The notes under the pieces: generated by a model
The model's database searches: none
Seen by the model: only the letters and a program-made list of their open reading frames with translations
Told to the model about the DNA's origin: nothing
Assembly: GCA_050293885.1 (NCBI GenBank)
Contig: JBNKNO010000001.1
Span: 169,414 to 233,413 of the forward strand
Length of the DNA: 64,000 nt
From: Nitrogeniibacter sp050293885
Lineage (GTDB): Bacteria > Pseudomonadota > Gammaproteobacteria > Burkholderiales > Rhodocyclaceae
Direction of reading: 5' to 3'
Part shown: positions 44,151-53,539 of the stretch, in pieces
How the letters are laid out: each line of letters opens with the position of its first letter
How positions within the stretch are numbered: position 1 is the stretch's first letter
Position numbers and translations under genes: made by a program

Positions 44151-45272
44151 ATGGAATGTCCCAAGTGCGGCCACGTGCAGGCCGACGCCCAGCAGTGTGA
44201 ATCCTGCGGCATCTACTTCGCCAAATACGCCGAATACCTTCAGGAGAAAGAGGCTCGCATCGATGCTGATCCGGCCGAGGCGGCCTCCGCGGGCCTGCCG
44301 TGGTTGAAGATCGGTGCGGGATTGACCGTGTGTGCCGTGTTGGCTTTCGTGTTCATGCGGGGCGAAGACAAGCAGGGTGCCACCGAGATGGCCGCCGGTG
44401 CGAACACAGTCGCCAAAACCGCGACGGCCGACAGCGACCTGCCCGCCACCGGCGTACGCGCCAAGTTGCTGGCCTCGCACGCGCCCGGTAACCACATCGA
44501 GGCAGCGCGCAACGCGACCGTGTTCATCGAGACCCCGTGGAATGCGTTGGGGTCGGGGTTCATCGTCAGCAGCGACTGCCGGGTCGTCACCAACAAGCAT
44601 GTAGTGCAGTTCAACAAGGACAAGCTCATGCAGGCCATCAACGATCCGCGTGTGCTCGGTGCCGAACTGGCACGCCAGCGGCAAGCGTTGTTGAACCGGA
44701 TCGAAGTCCTGCGCGCCGAATTCCAAGAAGCCGCCGGGCGTTTTGGCGAGAACAGTGGCGAGGCCATTTCCATCCGCCTGAAGATCGACAAGCTCAGGGA
44801 AAAGATGCGCGTGCTGCCCGAACTGGCGCGCGAGGCCTTGCAGGATGAAGTCAGCAAGGCCGAGCTTTATGCCCGCACCGCCACCTACAAGGTGTCGCTG
44901 GTCGACGGAACCGAATACACCATCAATCAGATGAACATGTCCGATACCCACGACCTGGCCAGCTTCCGTCTGCCGGCTTCGGATTGCCCGTTCATCGCGC
45001 GCGGCAAGAGCGCCTCGCTCAAGCAGGGCGAGCGGCTGTACACGGTGGGCAGCCCCTCGGGTCTCACCTACACGGTCACCGGGGGCGTGTTCTCCGGCTA
45101 TCGCGAGCACGAAGGCGTCAAGTATCTGCAGACCGACGCGCCGATCAATCCGGGCAACAGCGGAGGCCCGCTGATTACCGAAAACGGCCGGTTCGTGGGC
45201 ATGAATACGGCGATTCTGCAGGGCACCGAGGGCATCGGATTCGCCATCCCGGTCGAGAGTATTCCGGAGTAA
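44151..45272 (+). CDS. Trypsin-like serine protease with N-terminal zinc ribbon
   Basis: Protein of 373 residues. An N-terminal zinc ribbon (CPKCGHVQ...CESCGIYFAKY, residues 3-24) faces the cytoplasm, a membrane helix follows at about 48-66, then a periplasmic S1/DegP-like protease domain (about 110-365). Catalytic residues fit TNKHVV (His), DTHDLASFRL (Asp) and NPGNSGGPL (Ser). A long helical insertion (about 160-230, RQALLNRIEVLRAEFQEAAG) interrupts the protease fold between the His and Asp segments. No PDZ domain. Probably an envelope protease, substrate unknown. Confidence 0.85.
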   Translation: MECPKCGHVQADAQQCESCGIYFAKYAEYLQEKEARIDADPAEAASAGLPWLKIGAGLTVCAVLAFVFMRGEDKQGATEMAAGANTVAKTATADSDLPATGVRAKLLASHAPGNHIEAARNATVFIETPWNALGSGFIVSSDCRVVTNKHVVQFNKDKLMQAINDPRVLGAELARQRQALLNRIEVLRAEFQEAAGRFGENSGEAISIRLKIDKLREKMRVLPELAREALQDEVSKAELYARTATYKVSLVDGTEYTINQMNMSDTHDLASFRLPASDCPFIARGKSASLKQGERLYTVGSPSGLTYTVTGGVFSGYREHEGVKYLQTDAPINPGNSGGPLITENGRFVGMNTAILQGTEGIGFAIPVESIPE

Positions 45273-45337
45273 AAACGACCGGCTTGGGCGTCGCCGCACG
45301 GCGTTTTGTCAGCCGTTGCACGGCTGTCGCTGTCATT

Positions 45338-48300
45338 TCAATGAAAATCGCGGCTTTTCGTACTCAACTCCCCGAGCCAGTCACTCAGATCCACCAGCCG
45401 TTTGGCGAGTACATGGATCACCTTGCCTTCGCGCTGTAACTGCCCGAACACCCCCATGAAATGCGCGCCGAGTAGCACCCGGCGTTGCCGGTCGGCGAGC
45501 GTGGCGTGCACGATGATGTTGTTCATGCCGGTCTCGTCTTCGAGCGTCACGAACACCACCCCACTGGCCGTGCCCGGTCGTTGCCGGCAGGTGACGATGC
45601 CGGCGACGCGCACCAGTGCGGCGTGCTCGCGTGCGAGCAGATCGCCGGCCTTGAGGAAGCGTTGCGCCGTGAGTCGTTCGCGCAGCAGCGCAAGCGGATG
45701 CCGGCCCAGGGTGAGGCCGAGGCTGGCGTAGTCGCTGATGAGGGATTCGCCTTCGGCTTGTGCCGGCAGGGCGACCGCTTGTTCTCGGGGTGGGGCGGTG
45801 TCGAACAGATCGCCCTGCCGGTGCAGGCCGCTGCTGGCCCACAGGGCGGCACGGCGATGGCCGCTGAGCGATTTGAGCGCGTCGGCGGCGGCGAGGCGGT
45901 CGAGCTCGGCGCGGCTGAGCTCGGCGCGGGTGGATAGCGCGCTGAGGGTGTCGAAGGGCGCCTGGCGCCGGGCCGTTTCGATGCGCTCGCCCGCCGCCTG
46001 TGACAAGCCCTTGATCTCCCGCAGCCCGAGGCGCACCGCCGGGCGGGGGGCGCCGTCGAAGGCCAGTGTGTTTTCCCAGTCGCTGTGGCTGACATCCACC
46101 GGCAGCACGCGCACGCCGTGATGGCGGGCGTCCTGCACCAGTTGGGCCGGGCGGTAAAAGCCCATGGGTTGGCTGTTGAGCAGGGCGGCCAGAAAGGCTT
46201 CCGGCTCGTGGCACTTGAGCCAGGCCGAGTCGTAGGCCAGCAGCGCAAAGCTGGCGGCGTGGGATTCGGGAAAGCCGTATTCACCGAAGCCTTCGATCTG
46301 CCGGCATAATCCTTCAGCAAATTCAATTGGATAGCCACGTTCATTCATGCCATTTCTTAACTTTTCCTTGAACTGCTGCATGTGCCCCTTGCGCCGCCAC
46401 GAGGCCATCGCCCGGCGCAACTCGTCGGCCTCGCCGGGGGTGAAGCCGGCGGCGACTTCGGCCAGCTTCATCACCTGTTCCTGAAAGATCGAGACCCCCA
46501 GCGTGCGTTCGAGCACGGCGCGCACCGGCTCGGGCAGCCGCGCCATTTCGCGCGCGGCCATGGCGCGATCGTTACGGCGAGCCAGATAGGGATGGACCAT
46601 GTCGCCCTGGATCGGCCCCGGCCGCACGATGGCCACCTGCACCACCAGATCGTAGAACTGGCGGGGCTTGAGGCGCGGCAGCATGCTCATCTGCGCGCGT
46701 GATTCGACCTGAAACACGCCCACCGAATCGGCCTCGCACAGGGCGTCGAAGGTGGCCGCGTCCTTGGGCGGAATGTCGGCCAGTGCCAGCGGCCGGCCAC
46801 GCCGTTGCCCGGCCAGTTCGAGCGCGCGGCGAATCACCGACAACATGCCGAGGGCGAGCACGTCCACCTTCAGCAGGCCGAGCGATTCGAGGTCTTCCTT
46901 GTCCCACTGGATGACCGAGCGCTCGGCCATGGCGGCGTTTTCCACCGGCACCAGGCGGGCGATGGGGCCTTCGGAGATGACGAAACCGCCCACATGCTGC
47001 GACAGGTGGCGCGGAAAACCGATGATCTGCTCGGTGAGCGCCAGCCATTTGGTGACCCGTGGGCTGGCCGGGTCGAGGCCGATGTCGCGCAGGCGCTCGG
47101 GGAGCTGGTCGCGCTTGTCCCACCAGGCCATGGAGCGGGTCAGGGCGCTGATCTGCTCGGGGCTGAAGCCCAGCGCCCGGCCGACATCGCGCACCGCGCC
47201 GCGGGTGCGGTAGCGGATCACCGTGGCGGCCAGCGCGGCGCGATCGCGGCCGTATTTTTTATAGATGTACTGGATGACGATCTCGCGCCGCTCGTGCTCG
47301 AAGTCGACGTCGATGTCGGGCGGCTCGTTGCGTTCCCTGGAGAGGAAACGCTCGAACAGCAGCGCCGCGCGCTGTGGGTCGACCTCGGTGATGCCCAGCG
47401 CATAGCACACCACCGAGTTGGCCGCCGAGCCGCGCCCCTGGCACAAAATGCCTTCGCGCCGGGCGAAGCAGACGATGTCGTAGACGGTGAGGAAGAAGGG
47501 TTCGTAGCGCAGCTCGGCAATCAGCGCCAGTTCCTTTTCGGTCGTCTGGCGCACGGTGTCGGGCACGCCTTGCGGATAGCGTTTGTGCAGGCCGGCTTCG
47601 GTCTCGCGGCGCAGGTAGCTGGCAGCGGTTTCGCCCGGCGGCACGACTTCCTGCGGATATTCATAGCGCAATTCGTCAAGCGAGAAATGGCAGCGGCTGG
47701 CGATGCGGCGGGTTTCGGCCAGCAATGCGGGCGGGTAGAGGCGCGCCAGCCGCAGCGGGTGGCGCAGGTGGCGTTCGGCGTTGGGAAACAAGCGATGGCC
47801 GGCCTCGAACACGGTGTTGCGGTGGCGCAGGGCGGTGAGCGTGTCCTGTAGCGGACGGCGGCCGCGTCGGTGCATGTGCACATCGCCCGTTGCCACCATG
47901 GGCAGATTGGCGCTGTCGGCCAGTGCCTTGAGGCGGGCGAGCTGGCCGGCATCGTCGGGCCCGCTGTGCAGTTCCACCGCCAGCCAGCCGCGGCCGGCAA
48001 AGCGCTCGGCAAACCACTGGGCGTCGGCTTCGGTGGTGCTCTCATGCGGCACCCACAAGGCCAGACAATCGGGCATCACGGCGGCCGGCGCCAAGCCTTC
48101 CAGATCGCCCCGGTTGAGTCGGTATTCACCTTTCGGGGCGCGTCGCCGGCCCAGGGTGATGAGCGCCGAGAGGTTGCCGTAGCCGGCCCGGTTGCAGGCC
48201 AGAAACACCAGTTTCAAACCACAATTCAGTACAAATTCAGCGCCATAAATCAGTTTGAAATCAGTTTGTTCTGATGTTAACTTAAAGTTATTTAGAACAT

Positions 48301-48493
48301 CTTTGAGCCCTTCGTGCGCACGCACGGCGCCGGCCAGCGAGCACTCGTCGGTGATTGCCAGAGCGGCGTAGCCGAGCTGCCAGGCTTGGGCAACCAGTTC
48401 TTCCGGGTGCGAGGCGCCGCGCAGGAAGCTGTAGTTGGAGATGCAATGCAGTTCCGCGTAAGCGGGGCGCGCGGGCTTAGTCGAAATAGCCAT
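45338..48493 (-). CDS. dnaE2: Error-prone DNA polymerase III alpha subunit DnaE2 (ImuC)
   Basis: C-family polymerase of 1051 residues acting in SOS translesion synthesis with ImuA/ImuB. PHP domain at about 10-270 (YAELHCISNYSFLRGASHPEEL), then palm and fingers with PDIDVDFEHERRE (catalytic Asps) and GRGSAANSVVCYALGIT, an HhH and a C-terminal OB domain (VRVAGIVTCRQRPGTASGVVFVTLED). ATG at 48493 chosen; it overlaps the imuB end by 17 bases. Two stretches (about 48195-48305 and 46305-46385) use AT-rich codons unlike the rest of the gene. Confidence 0.94.
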   Translation of the reverse strand: MAISTKPARPAYAELHCISNYSFLRGASHPEELVAQAWQLGYAALAITDECSLAGAVRAHEGLKDVLNNFKLTSEQTDFKLIYGAEFVLNCGLKLVFLACNRAGYGNLSALITLGRRRAPKGEYRLNRGDLEGLAPAAVMPDCLALWVPHESTTEADAQWFAERFAGRGWLAVELHSGPDDAGQLARLKALADSANLPMVATGDVHMHRRGRRPLQDTLTALRHRNTVFEAGHRLFPNAERHLRHPLRLARLYPPALLAETRRIASRCHFSLDELRYEYPQEVVPPGETAASYLRRETEAGLHKRYPQGVPDTVRQTTEKELALIAELRYEPFFLTVYDIVCFARREGILCQGRGSAANSVVCYALGITEVDPQRAALLFERFLSRERNEPPDIDVDFEHERREIVIQYIYKKYGRDRAALAATVIRYRTRGAVRDVGRALGFSPEQISALTRSMAWWDKRDQLPERLRDIGLDPASPRVTKWLALTEQIIGFPRHLSQHVGGFVISEGPIARLVPVENAAMAERSVIQWDKEDLESLGLLKVDVLALGMLSVIRRALELAGQRRGRPLALADIPPKDAATFDALCEADSVGVFQVESRAQMSMLPRLKPRQFYDLVVQVAIVRPGPIQGDMVHPYLARRNDRAMAAREMARLPEPVRAVLERTLGVSIFQEQVMKLAEVAAGFTPGEADELRRAMASWRRKGHMQQFKEKLRNGMNERGYPIEFAEGLCRQIEGFGEYGFPESHAASFALLAYDSAWLKCHEPEAFLAALLNSQPMGFYRPAQLVQDARHHGVRVLPVDVSHSDWENTLAFDGAPRPAVRLGLREIKGLSQAAGERIETARRQAPFDTLSALSTRAELSRAELDRLAAADALKSLSGHRRAALWASSGLHRQGDLFDTAPPREQAVALPAQAEGESLISDYASLGLTLGRHPLALLRERLTAQRFLKAGDLLAREHAALVRVAGIVTCRQRPGTASGVVFVTLEDETGMNNIIVHATLADRQRRVLLGAHFMGVFGQLQREGKVIHVLAKRLVDLSDWLGELSTKSRDFH

Positions 48494-49877
48494 GCAGCCA
48501 CCATCCCCGGGCATCGCGGAACACCCACAACCAGGCGCCTTGCGGTGTGCTGGCGACGAAGTAGTCGCGGCGCTGGTCGCCGCGCGCTTCGCCCTGATCC
48601 CACCAGCCACTCTCCAGCCGCTCGGCGCGGGTCAGCAGGCGTAGCGGCGCGCCTTGGTGGGTGGGGCGGCCGGCCTGTTCGCGCAGGGCGCGGGGCGGCT
48701 CTTCCAGCCACAGGGGGCGCGGGGCGTCGGGCAGATCGACGGCTGCATCCGCCGGCCAGGGGAGCGGTGTGGTCGCGCATTCCGGCCGGTGATCGGCCAC
48801 GGGGGCAATGCCATGCACCGCCGCATCGCCCAGCCGCGCCCGCAGGCGTTCGACCACCGGCGCCAGTGCGCCGTCGTCCTGCTGGCCGAACAGGCGGGTA
48901 TTGCTGCCGGGGAGCGCTTGCGGCGCATCGGCTTCGAGCAGCAATTCCTCGACCGGCGCTGCCAGCTGATGCCGTTCGAACTGCTCGCGTGCCACGCGCA
49001 GCAGGCGCTCGTGGCTGCGCGTGGGCGTGGCAAAACCGAGCGTGAGGCGTGTGGGCGTGAGATCTTCATGGATCAGCACCAGCGTGCACGCGCTGATACC
49101 GGCCTGTCGGGCCTCCAGCCAGCCGCACAGCGCCAGCAGCAGACGCCGGGCGGCAAACAGCAGACGTTCGGACTGATCGACCTTGGCAGGCAGTTGCAGG
49201 CGCAGGGAAAAGCGCTCGGGGAAGACGAAGGGGGCGCGCGGGTCGGGCACCGTGCCACGCGCCTGTGCCAGTTGCAGCGGCAGCGTGGCGCCAAAGCGAT
49301 GGCCGAGCGTGGCCGAGGGCAGGCCGTAGAGCCGGCCGATGGTGCGCAGCCCGAGCGCATGCAGACGGGTGTGCGCCGACTCGGGGAGTGCGAGGACATC
49401 GACCGGCAGTTCGGCCAGCGCGCTCTCCCAGCCCGCGTCGGTCCCATCAACCCGACTCAGCCAGCTGGCCGCGCGCGGCGTGGGCGCCAGCCCGAGGCGA
49501 ATGCTCATGCCTTGCGCGGCCGCGCCCTGGCGCACCTGCTTGAGAATCACGTCCAGCCCGCCGAACAGCCGCAGGCAGCCGCCAATCTCGAGCAGCAGCC
49601 GGTCGGGGGCTTCGAGGCTGACATGCGGCGTGAAACCGCCCGCCCAGCAGGCCAGTGCCGCCAGCGCCTCGGCTTCGCGCTCGGGCTGGCGTTCATGGGG
49701 GCGCAGCACCGCGGAGAGCGCGAGCGCATCGGCCAGCCGCATGCCGGGCCGGATGCCGGCCTGCTCGGCCAGCGTGTCCGCCACCACGATGCGTTGCCGG
49801 GCGATGGCGACCGCCGGCGCGGGCAGGGCCAGCACCTCGACGGGCAGACGAAAGAAATGGATGGCGAGCCACAGCAT
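48477..49877 (-). CDS. imuB: Y-family polymerase-like protein ImuB
   Basis: Catalytically inactive Y-family polymerase relative, 466 residues, that links ImuA, ImuC/DnaE2 and the beta clamp. The N-terminal region lacks the acidic catalytic triad of DinB; HhH-like (ALGLRTIGRLYGLPSATLGHRFG) and little-finger segments follow. Starts 11 bp after imuA in transcription order and overlaps dnaE2, the standard imuA-imuB-dnaE2 cassette. Confidence 0.9.
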   Translation of the reverse strand: MLWLAIHFFRLPVEVLALPAPAVAIARQRIVVADTLAEQAGIRPGMRLADALALSAVLRPHERQPEREAEALAALACWAGGFTPHVSLEAPDRLLLEIGGCLRLFGGLDVILKQVRQGAAAQGMSIRLGLAPTPRAASWLSRVDGTDAGWESALAELPVDVLALPESAHTRLHALGLRTIGRLYGLPSATLGHRFGATLPLQLAQARGTVPDPRAPFVFPERFSLRLQLPAKVDQSERLLFAARRLLLALCGWLEARQAGISACTLVLIHEDLTPTRLTLGFATPTRSHERLLRVAREQFERHQLAAPVEELLLEADAPQALPGSNTRLFGQQDDGALAPVVERLRARLGDAAVHGIAPVADHRPECATTPLPWPADAAVDLPDAPRPLWLEEPPRALREQAGRPTHQGAPLRLLTRAERLESGWWDQGEARGDQRRDYFVASTPQGAWLWVFRDARGWWLHGYFD

Positions 49878-49887
49878 GAGATGCGGC

Positions 49888-50580
49888 TCACGCGTCGACG
49901 CCGATGGGCGTGCGGGTTGTTGCCAAGCGCGGCGACAGACGAGTCCAGGCCAGCGGCCGCTCGATCTGCAAGCACAACGGGGCCGCCAGTGGCGGACCGC
50001 GACGTTTGAGAATCTCTACCTGCAGTCCGCGCGTGCTGCCCGCCAGTGCCAGGCGCAGCGGTGCCGGCGAGGCATGGCGAGCGGCACTGTGGGGGCGAAA
50101 TACCGTGCACAGGCTCTGGGTGTTGGCGGCCGCCACCTGCAGCCGGCGCAACTGGCGGGGGTGGCTGGCCGGTAGCCAGGCCAGCAGGGCAGCCAGCGCA
50201 TGGCTGCCGAGCAGTTGTTCGCAGGCCCAGGCGGCGTCTTGCCCGCTGGCTTGTACGATCAGCAAACGCGAGAGCGGCACGTTGCGCGCCAGCCAGCCCG
50301 GCGCATGCAGCCGCCCGGGCGGTGCCACCAGCACAACCCAGCCCGCCGCTGCTTCGAGCCCGCGTAGCGCAGGCAGCAGCAGGCTGACTTCACCCAGGCC
50401 ACGGGCGGGACTCAGAATCTCGCTCACACAGCCGCAAGGCCAACCCCGGCCGGGCAAGGCCGCATCGAGCGCCGCGAAACCGCTGCTCACGTTGGGCCCG
50501 CCGACAGCCATGCGTGCTTGCCCACGCCACACATCGGTGCGGGTCAACAGGGCATCGAGCGACAGGGCCTGAACAGTCAT
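49888..50580 (-). CDS. imuA: SOS mutagenesis protein ImuA
   Basis: RecA/SulA-like protein of about 230 residues, first gene of the imuA-imuB-dnaE2 SOS cassette. It has the typical LSSGFAALDAALPGRGWPCG-like opening (VSSGFAALDAALPG) and the EILSPARGLGEVSLLLPAL segment; a canonical Walker A is not obvious. The ATG at 50580 is taken; a TTG 12 bases upstream is less likely. A LexA box lies 43 bp upstream. Confidence 0.85.
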   Translation of the reverse strand: MTVQALSLDALLTRTDVWRGQARMAVGGPNVSSGFAALDAALPGRGWPCGCVSEILSPARGLGEVSLLLPALRGLEAAAGWVVLVAPPGRLHAPGWLARNVPLSRLLIVQASGQDAAWACEQLLGSHALAALLAWLPASHPRQLRRLQVAAANTQSLCTVFRPHSAARHASPAPLRLALAGSTRGLQVEILKRRGPPLAAPLCLQIERPLAWTRLSPRLATTRTPIGVDA

Positions 50581-50622
50581 GGCGGCACACAAAGAGGCAG
50601 GAGAGAAATGAAGCGGTCGAGA

Positions 50623-50638
50623 CTGTAATTATTTACAG
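50623..50638. promoter_or_regulatory. LexA (SOS) box upstream of imuA
   Basis: CTGT-aattattt-ACAG matches the proteobacterial LexA consensus CTGT-N8-ACAG exactly, with the usual AT-rich centre, 43 bp before the imuA start. Confidence 0.92.
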
Positions 50639-50870
50639 CTTTGACGGGCTGTCAAGCGGCAGGGGGACTGGCGGATGGCTGTGCGCACCCGCGAAACATG
50701 ATGCCGAGGCGCCCGCGGGAGGCGCCTGCCGGGTTCCACCGCCGTTCTCTGCGGGTAAAAAAATGTTGCCCTGTGATATCTGAACGGACCAACGGCAGGG
50801 ATCGTCAGAAAAAGATGCCGAGAACGGACTATGGTGATGACAGGAGCGTGAAGAAAGGAGGTGGGGCGCC

Positions 50871-52067
50871 GTGTTTGTTTCACCCCATGGCAGCAACAGA
50901 CGCCGCAAAGGAGCCGTGCGACATGATTGTCGACGGGTATGCCGCTTGGCCGTGATGGCGCTGTGGGCCACGCTGGNNNNNNNNNNNNNNNNNNNNNNNN
51001 NNNNNNNNNNNNNNNNNNNNNNNNNNNNNNNNNNNNNNNNNNNNNNNNNNNNNNNNNNNNNNNNNNNNNNNNNNNNACGCCGCAAAGGAGCCGTGCGACA
51101 TGATTGTCGACGGGTATGCCGCTTGGCCGTGATGGCGCTGTGGGCCACGCTGGTAAGCTCGGTGGTCATGGCCACCGGTTTCACCTTCGGTCTGCTCGCC
51201 AAGAGTATTGACGACAGCAACTTTGTCGATACGTGGCGGGGTTGTTCCGATGCAGCGCGGCAAACGGGCGATGAGTGCGTGCTTCTGGGGGGGCGGGGTG
51301 CGGCACATCCTCGTGTGCAGGTGCGTGCGCTTCAGGAGGCGCTGAGTTCCGGCAATTTCGATGCGCTGGCCATTTCCGTGGTCAATTCGCAACTCGTGGC
51401 CCGCACCCTGGTATCGGCGCGCATCCCCATCATCACCTTCGATTCCCCCTTCGATGCCGAAAATGCCGACATGAGCCAGACCTATGTCGGGATCGACAAT
51501 GTCGACTTCGGGCGGGCGTTGGCCGGCGTCGCCAAAGAATTGCGCCCCACGGGGGGCTCGATCTGCCTCATGAGCGCTGTGCACGACCCCAATCTCATGC
51601 TCCGTGTCGAGGGGGTGCGTCAGGCGTTGAGCGGCGATCCGATGTTTCCGCCGAATCAGCGCCTGAAGGGGGAGGGCGGATGGATCGAAGCTGATCGCTG
51701 CCCGTGGAATTCCGCCGACTCCATCGAGCGCACCATGAGCCAGTTGGCCATGACGTTCGGTGTCATCAAGCCGGACGTCTTTCTGTCGGTCGGTCATTGG
51801 CCCGTGATCGACGCGGCGGCCTATCGATCCACCGTCGAACCGTTTCGTGACGAACTCGTCGAGCGCAAGCGCATCGTCATTGCCGCCGTCGGCAAGGTCT
51901 CGCCTGACATGCAAGGCCTCATGAACGACCAACTCGTGCATGGCTACGTGAGCATCGACTTCTACGAGACCGGGCGATTGACCTACCGTGCGATGAAGCA
52001 GCTTGTCGAGGGAAAGACGGTGCCCTCGACAGTGATCATCCCGAACACGGTGCAGATCGTACGTTGA
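50871..52067 (+). CDS. Periplasmic sugar-type substrate-binding protein (contains assembly gap)
   Basis: Type I periplasmic binding protein (Peripla_BP_4-like), 339 residues after removal of the artefact. GTG at 50871 is preferred because a perfect AAGGAGGT lies 8 bases before it; the resulting N terminus is basic (RRRKGAVRHDCRRVCR) followed by a hydrophobic core (MALWATLVSSVVMATG), a valid signal peptide. Domain motifs include DALAISVVNSQLVARTLVSARIPIITFDSP and the second-lobe VHDPNLMLRVEGVRQAL. Ns at 50977-51076 are flanked by the same 77 bp. No transporter genes adjoin it, so it may feed a signalling protein rather than an ABC system. Confidence 0.82.
   Translation: MFVSPHGSNRRRKGAVRHDCRRVCRLAVMALWATLXXXXXXXXXXXXXXXXXXXXXXXXXXXXXXXXXXRRKGAVRHDCRRVCRLAVMALWATLVSSVVMATGFTFGLLAKSIDDSNFVDTWRGCSDAARQTGDECVLLGGRGAAHPRVQVRALQEALSSGNFDALAISVVNSQLVARTLVSARIPIITFDSPFDAENADMSQTYVGIDNVDFGRALAGVAKELRPTGGSICLMSAVHDPNLMLRVEGVRQALSGDPMFPPNQRLKGEGGWIEADRCPWNSADSIERTMSQLAMTFGVIKPDVFLSVGHWPVIDAAAYRSTVEPFRDELVERKRIVIAAVGKVSPDMQGLMNDQLVHGYVSIDFYETGRLTYRAMKQLVEGKTVPSTVIIPNTVQIVR
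50900..51153. other. Assembly gap 3 with duplicated flanks
   Basis: Ns at 50977-51076. Bases 50900-50976 are identical to 51077-51153 (77 bp, offset 177 bp). Same artefact pattern as gaps 1, 2 and 5. Confidence 0.9.
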
Positions 52068-52121
52068 AGCTCAAGCGGTGACTGACGCGACGCCAGTCGT
52101 GCGAATCGGCGTGGCGGGTGT

Positions 52122-52412
52122 TCAGGAGGCTTCCCCGGTGTTGCCAGCCAGCCATTGCGCAAGCGCTTGCGCCACCACCGCACTCAACCCGCCATCGGTT
52201 TCCAGCGCACGCTCACGCAGCCGGGTCACCATCTCTGCCGGCAAACGGCAGGTGATGGGCACGAGTTTGCCGCCGGCCGCCGCAGACTTCTCCCGCTTGC
52301 CCGCCACGGCCGCCGCGCCGGCGCCAAAGCGCTGTGGCGTGCCCGCCGCCTTTTGCTGGCGGTCGATCTGCTTGGCCAGATTCTTGTAGAGATCGGTTTT
52401 CTTCATGGTCAT
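52122..52412 (-). CDS. Ribbon-helix-helix-like small protein
   Basis: Protein of 96 residues. A charged N-terminal helix (KKTDLYKNLAKQIDRQQKAAG) is followed by a glycine/alanine linker and a C-terminal ribbon-helix-helix-like domain (about 49-88, VPITCRLPAEMVTRLRERALETDGG). Likely a DNA-binding regulator or antitoxin-like protein, but no toxin gene adjoins it. It lies between the orphan binding protein and the zntB gene on the opposite strand. Confidence 0.65.
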   Translation of the reverse strand: MTMKKTDLYKNLAKQIDRQQKAAGTPQRFGAGAAAVAGKREKSAAAGGKLVPITCRLPAEMVTRLRERALETDGGLSAVVAQALAQWLAGNTGEAS

Positions 52413-52499
52413 GAGGGGGCGTCCGCAGAGGTTTGGGGGGAAGCGACAAGGGAATGGTCCATCGTCAGCGCGCCGATTCTACGCCGATGCCGCGTTGAC

Positions 52500-53480
52500 T
52501 CAGAAAATCTTGAGCCACTTGAACACCACCAGTTGAATCCCCACCAGCGCCGCGAGAATCGCACACACGATCCAGAACGCGCCGGCGTTCTCCGCACCCG
52601 GAATGCCCCCCACGTTTATGCCCAGCAAACCGGTGATCAGCCCCAACGGCAGAAAGATGGCGGTCACGATCGCCAGCAGCAGCATGTTGCGGTTCATCGT
52701 CTCCGCGCGCAGATCCATCACCTGCTCATGCACCACCGTCGCCCGATCGCGGATCGCCTCCAGCTCCTCCGCCAGGCGCGTGGTGCGTTCGCCGGCTTCG
52801 CGCACGCGGTTGCGGTCGTGGCTCGAGAGCCAGTCGAGATCCTCGATTTCCAGCGTCGTCAGCGCATCGCGCTGCGGAAACATGAAACGCCGCAGCAAGA
52901 TCGCCATGCGGCGGATCTCGCCCAGATCCTTGCGCATCGCCGTCGGCGTCTCGTCCAGCACCAGCTCTTCCAGGTCGTCGATGCGATCGTTCAGTGCCGA
53001 CACGATCGGCTCCACCCGATCCGCCAGCCGCAAGGCCACCTTGGCGATCAGATCACCCGGGCTCGTCGGCCCCTGTCCTCGCGCCACCGCCGCCAGCAGG
53101 TCGGTCACCGCATGCAGCGGCCGGTGCCACACCCCGATCACCCGTCGGCTCTCCACATGAAAGCGCACTGACACCATGTCCTCCGGGTCGGCGCCTTCCA
53201 TGAGATTGACCCCGCGCAGGTTGATGAGCACGCCATCGCCATCCACCGTGCAACGCGGCCGCGTCTCTTCCGCCGTCAGCGCACTCACCACCAACGGGCT
53301 CAAGCCCGCGCCCGCCAGCCACGTATCGGCCTCGGGCGTGCCGCGCCGGATGTGGAACCACTCGTAGGCAAAGTCGACATCGTCCGCGTCCACCTGCTTC
53401 CCCTTGGCATCAAAGCGCAGGTGAAGCACGGGGGCGATGGCGTTGCTGTCGGGGGGCTCGGGTGAATGGGCGGTTGGCAT
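52500..53480 (-). CDS. zntB: Zinc transporter ZntB (CorA family)
   Basis: CorA-family metal transporter of 326 residues: large soluble N-terminal domain with HIRRGTPEADTWL, a long coiled stalk (about 160-260), and two C-terminal helices. The signature loop between them reads GINVGGIPG, where GIN replaces the GMN of CorA, as in ZntB. Probably a zinc efflux or uptake channel of the inner membrane. Confidence 0.9.
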   Translation of the reverse strand: MPTAHSPEPPDSNAIAPVLHLRFDAKGKQVDADDVDFAYEWFHIRRGTPEADTWLAGAGLSPLVVSALTAEETRPRCTVDGDGVLINLRGVNLMEGADPEDMVSVRFHVESRRVIGVWHRPLHAVTDLLAAVARGQGPTSPGDLIAKVALRLADRVEPIVSALNDRIDDLEELVLDETPTAMRKDLGEIRRMAILLRRFMFPQRDALTTLEIEDLDWLSSHDRNRVREAGERTTRLAEELEAIRDRATVVHEQVMDLRAETMNRNMLLLAIVTAIFLPLGLITGLLGINVGGIPGAENAGAFWIVCAILAALVGIQLVVFKWLKIF

Positions 53481-53539
53481 GGAATGTCCTGTCGCGTCGA
53501 ATCACCCGGCGCGTGGCGCCAGGCGGGGTGAGACAGACT

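Noticed and set aside
50922..50954. A 10-codon mini-frame (MIVDGYAAWP) with an AAGGAG site, overlapping the binding-protein gene by TGATG
   Set aside because: It could look like a coupled leader peptide, but the binding protein has a much better GTG start upstream with a perfect ribosome site in a continuous frame.
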